DNA of 64,000 nucleotides, taken from assembly GCA_022661535.1 (NCBI GenBank), contig JAKULF010000008.1:2170001-2234000 (forward strand), read 5' to 3'. Source of the stretch: Eutypa lata. Taxonomy: Eukaryota; Ascomycota; Sordariomycetes; Xylariales; Diatrypaceae. The notes under the pieces are model-generated. The model saw only the letters and a list, made by a program, of their open reading frames with translations, did not search any database and was not told the DNA's origin. How positions within the stretch are numbered: the stretch's first letter is position 1; every line of letters starts with the position of its first letter. A program made the position numbers and the translations under genes. This document shows, in pieces, positions 60,740 through 64,000 of the stretch.

Positions 60740-61733
60740 CTAATACTCGGATGGCATTGTTGATAGCTTTCCGCCGTCTGGCACTAGAGCAAGACCGTTG
60801 CAAAACGCACCCGCTCTGCTTGCTAAATAAAGTATTGAACCACCCATATCCTCCTCATCGCCAAACCGCCTCGAAGGCATGAACAGAGGATTGTCGACTG
60901 TCTCCTTAGAGGGATCACGGGTCCCAGTCAGTCCAGTAGCTAGCGTAGAAGGGAACACTGGAATTTGTCAGCCCTCCGAAAAAGAGTAAAACGCGGTATT
61001 CCTCGAACTCACACCCAGGCGCAAGCGCGTTGACTCTGATACCATACTTCACGAGGTTCGTGCTCGTGTGCTTGGCGAGATGCGCGATAGCCGCCTTGCT
61101 CGACGTGTACGCCGGCGTTGAAGTCCAGAACCGACTGTATGCCGAGATGCTGCTCGTAAAGATGACCTGGCTCTGGATCGAAGGGACGTCGCTGCCTTCT
61201 TTGCTCGGAGCTCCAAATCCACCCTTGAGCGCTTGCTGGTTGCCTGCGTCGAGCAGCTCGAGGAAAGCCAACATGGTGAAATAGGCACCGCTAACGTTGA
61301 CGCTGAAAGTCTCCGTAAAGTCTTCTATGGAAACGTCGTCAAAGAGAATCTTCCGGAGCTCCGAAACGGACTTGTCGGAGTTGAAGCGCGTCTCCGGACC
61401 GATGACGCCGGAGTTGGCGATCACGAGGTTGACGTAGCCGGCGTCTTTCGTGATGAAGTCTACGGCGGACTGGAGCGACGTCTTGGCGCACACGTCGCAT
61501 TCGATGGGAATAATGCTAGGATGCGCCTCTGCGGTTTTCTCAAGTACGTCCTTACGGCGCCCGAGGATATAGACCTTACTAGCACCAGCTCCTGCGAGGG
61601 CCATCGTCATCATGAGGCCAATACCTATAACTTATTAGATTTGCTTGGTTATCGCATGGATGAACTTGCCGGTGCCGCCGCCAGTCACAACGGCTACCAT
61701 CCCATCGACACGAAATAACTTCGAGGTATCCAT
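60740..61733 (-). CDS. short-chain dehydrogenase/reductase with a GC-AG intron
   Basis: Three minus-strand exons (61733-61670, 61624-61013, 60957-60740) give 297 residues. The N-terminus MDTSKLFRVDGMVAVVTGGG joins to TGIGLMMTMALAGAGASKV only if the first intron (61669-61625, 45 nt) uses the donor GCAAGT; its branch point TCTAAT and acceptor TATAG are normal. Cofactor motif TGGGTGIG is at 17-24, NSG (usual NAG) at 92-94, the catalytic Ser near 180, and Tyr194/Lys198 in YTSSK. The end reads VNALAPG then LFPSTLATGL and NGLALVPDGG, as in classical SDRs. Likely an NAD(P)-dependent oxidoreductase of the cytosol; substrate unknown. It is not closely similar to the SDR at 28286-29738 outside the common motifs. 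Confidence 0.9.
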
Positions 61734-62605
61734 TTTGAGAAACGCTGTCTTGTTTATCGATTTACAGCTTGCGATAATGTATGGAGGCAAATGTTAGTTA
61801 ATAAAACAACCCTTTCATTATAAAGGAGACAAAAAACTAAAGTAAAGGATGCTTGCTGAAAAAGCGTCTGAAATAGCCACTAGATAAGTGTGGAGGAAGT
61901 TGTAGGACTGGGAAGGATGTATATAGAGGTACCGGTGATTGAACGGTGGGGATATCCGGAGCCGGACACTGCATTTCTACCGGGTGAGGTCTCATACTTA
62001 TGCACGAATAAGACGCCTTACGGACTTAAAGCCTTATCCAGACCGTAATCGGAGGTATGCTTATGAAATCCCTATAAATTCTCATATGTGTTCATATTAT
62101 GTAGGTGAATATGGGCGAGGAAGAGAATGTGAAGGGCCGATGGAAATTGATGCTGAGGTCAGCAGTTTAGCATAGCCGACTAGGGGGTCCAAGGCATTAC
62201 TTACAACAACTTTGTGCTAAATGTTAGTTATAGCTTCTACTAATATTATTTAAATTGGCTCAATCATATTACCCACAGCAATAGTAGCCTATAATTTCAG
62301 TTCGTTTTAAGGCTTCAGCTTCTATAAGGACTTGTTGCGAGCGATGCTTTATTAATATTACGCGGATATGATAATAGAGAATCATACATATTAAACACTA
62401 TTACTTTTACTTTTATATGTGGGAAGGCGGGTGATTTCGCAATTGTGCCAAAGCAGTGTCTTTCGAGCCACGAAGATAAACAGAAAAATGATGTGGCAGG
62501 CGTCAGCATTTAGGTGTTTGCACCCATATATTTCCCACTTAGATTCCTGGGAATACACCATGCTTCCTAGGCCCTGGAAACGAGCCCCCGACTCTTCATC
62601 ATATC
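61734..62605. other. intergenic region, nothing recognised
   Basis: About 870 bp between two minus-strand genes. AT-rich toward 62200-62420. No gene supported. Confidence 0.5.
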
Positions 62606-64000
62606 CTAGTATATATACGTGATGTCCCTTCCTTCGGGTGAGTTGATGCCATTGCACTCGGAACAAGAATTCTTGGAACAGATTACAATCGGCCTGTCAA
62701 CATCAGAACCATGCTGACACAAGACCGAAACAATGGCCAATCTAGCAACCCAGTTATCATGACATCGCACAACTACGGAGCCATCGGCACAATCCAGCAC
62801 CTGGTCCCACGTCTCGATAGACAGAATATCGGAGCTTTCCAGAGCCACCTTTTCATGAGAGCATGTGTGGCTGTGTCGCCGAACCCGGTTGCTTAGTAAT
62901 GCTTGATGGATATTCACGTCTGCAACCCACTTGCCCGAATCTCGAACGGAGACCACGGCCTCGATGATATTCACATCAGCATCTCTCTGTCCTATGGACT
63001 GGAATCGCACCACGGGCGCCTGCCAATCCGTAAACCCCAAATGGAGTGACGTGCTCTTGAAGCTGTCCTGGGGCGTGCCGTTGAAGTCTGCGGGCTGCAC
63101 CCTCCAGGCTCCTGGATCGAGCTTCCGCACCATAAGGTCCGATGGAGATGTGAGGATCGAGAAGCCGGCCCTGCCCGTGTTTCCCAGGATTCTGGTGAAG
63201 CTATAGTTGGGATAATCTGATTCGGGATCCTTCACCATCTAGTACAACGACACGCCGGAATTGTTAGCTTTATTTAATATCCATAAATGCGGATGCGTGA
63301 GATCAGGATGGCTTACCGCAGTCAGCACAAAAATCGAATCCCCACCACTGAGGCCAATGATGTTGTAGTTTCCTTTCATGCCGTCAATGACATTATATCC
63401 GGTTTCAAAATACCCAATCAACGCTATAGCTGTGGCTTGATCGATGGATACATAGGAAGGTGCGTGGAACCAATCGTCTTTGCTTAGCTTTTTCGAAAAT
63501 ATCGGCGGGTCGAAGGTATTTTCCACTATCGAGCATGATATCATCCCGCCTCCAGCAGCGGGCTCCCTATAGAGCTCACGCACGGCCACCAGGACTTTCA
63601 AGAAGGCAAATGCAGGCTCACCCTCTACCATCATTTTCAGGCGTAGCGGGTCGATAAGATCATACTCAAAACACCACAGGATATCATCCAGTGTTACCGT
63701 CGGAGCCGAACCGGCGCCAAGTGGGGTGCTTTGGGCGCTCGCCCTCCCCTTCCCCTTGGCGTAGACAGCGGCTTGTTCGCCAAATGCATAATATTGGAGG
63801 GATTTGCTGTCGCTTTCTTGGCCGAAAAAGAAGCCGTACTTGTCTTCGGGGTTATTATTGACAGTCACGATATCAGTCAAGCCGTCGTAGTCCCAGGGCA
63901 AGAACGTTCTCCTGTATAACCCGGATGCGTCTTCTAGATACACCAATGATTCACCCCGAAGTTCTCGCTGTCTTTGGTTCAAGTGATCGGCACGAGCTTG
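62606..64000 (-). CDS. fungal protein of unknown function, 5' end outside the window
   Basis: Minus-strand gene whose open frame runs through the window's right edge without a start codon, so it is 5'-partial. Two exons here: 64000-63317 and 63238-62606. The 78-nt intron (63316-63239) has donor GTAAGC, branch CTAAC and acceptor CTAG; since 78 is divisible by three, the frame simply stops at TAG if unspliced. Visible features are SLVYLEDASGLYRRTFLPW, a stretch around DILWCFEYDLIDPLRL, GLSGGDSIFVLTA at the splice site, VVVRCHDNWVARLAIVSVL, and a C-terminal cysteine group (CSKNSCSEC) that may bind metal. About 440 residues are seen. The ending resembles uncharacterised fungal proteins with a conserved NWxARLA segment; no catalytic domain is recognised. 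Confidence 0.7.

Overview
The window looks like nuclear DNA of a filamentous ascomycete (Pezizomycotina, probably a Sordariomycete; I cannot name the species). The genes are split by short introns of mostly 45-80 nt with GTRNGT donors and CTAAC/CTGAC-type branch points. Protein families are typical of moulds: MFS permeases, amidase, SDRs, F-box proteins, a Fungal_N-type domain and FMP52. A 20-kb AT-rich block shows the signature of repeat-induced point mutation (RIP).

Layout. (1) 1-120 is the edge of another AT-rich tract. (2) 910-29738 is an ordinary gene-bearing arm: a type II Golgi-type glycosyltransferase-like protein, an amidase-signature enzyme (4 exons), a maltose-permease-like sugar transporter (7 exons), a single-pass Ser/Thr-rich surface protein, a glutathione S-transferase, a Frag1/DRAM/Sfk1 membrane protein, an F-box-like protein, a 1020-residue acidic membrane-anchored protein, a DHA1-type MFS transporter, a CXC/tesmin-like protein, and an SDR with a large low-complexity insert. 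(3) 30254-32023 is a decayed gene in which a Fungal_N-type adaptor domain precedes a Rho-like GTPase. (4) About 32040-52085 is the AT-rich, ORF-free island. It is a nest of mutated repeats with direct repeats 7.1 kb apart, a 1-kb repeat present twice (one copy split by 1.84 kb), a four-copy repeat in mirrored orientation, and MITE-like inverted arms around a minisatellite. (5) 52161-53376 is a multi-pass membrane protein gene cut off at the island edge and carrying a stop codon and frameshifts. (6) 55657-64000 is a second gene-bearing arm: F-box protein, motor-only kinesin, FMP52-like protein, an SDR with a GC-AG intron, and a 5'-truncated fungal protein running off the right end.

Neighbouring genes do not form an obvious biosynthetic cluster or pathway; strands alternate and functions are mixed. 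The main story is genome structure: an extensively mutated transposon nest with sharp borders, and damaged genes on both shoulders whose lesions are partly C-to-T changes, as expected if mutation leaked out of the island or if those genes were themselves duplicated. All gene models here were spliced by eye; coordinates are inferences checked for reading-frame continuity, not for expression.
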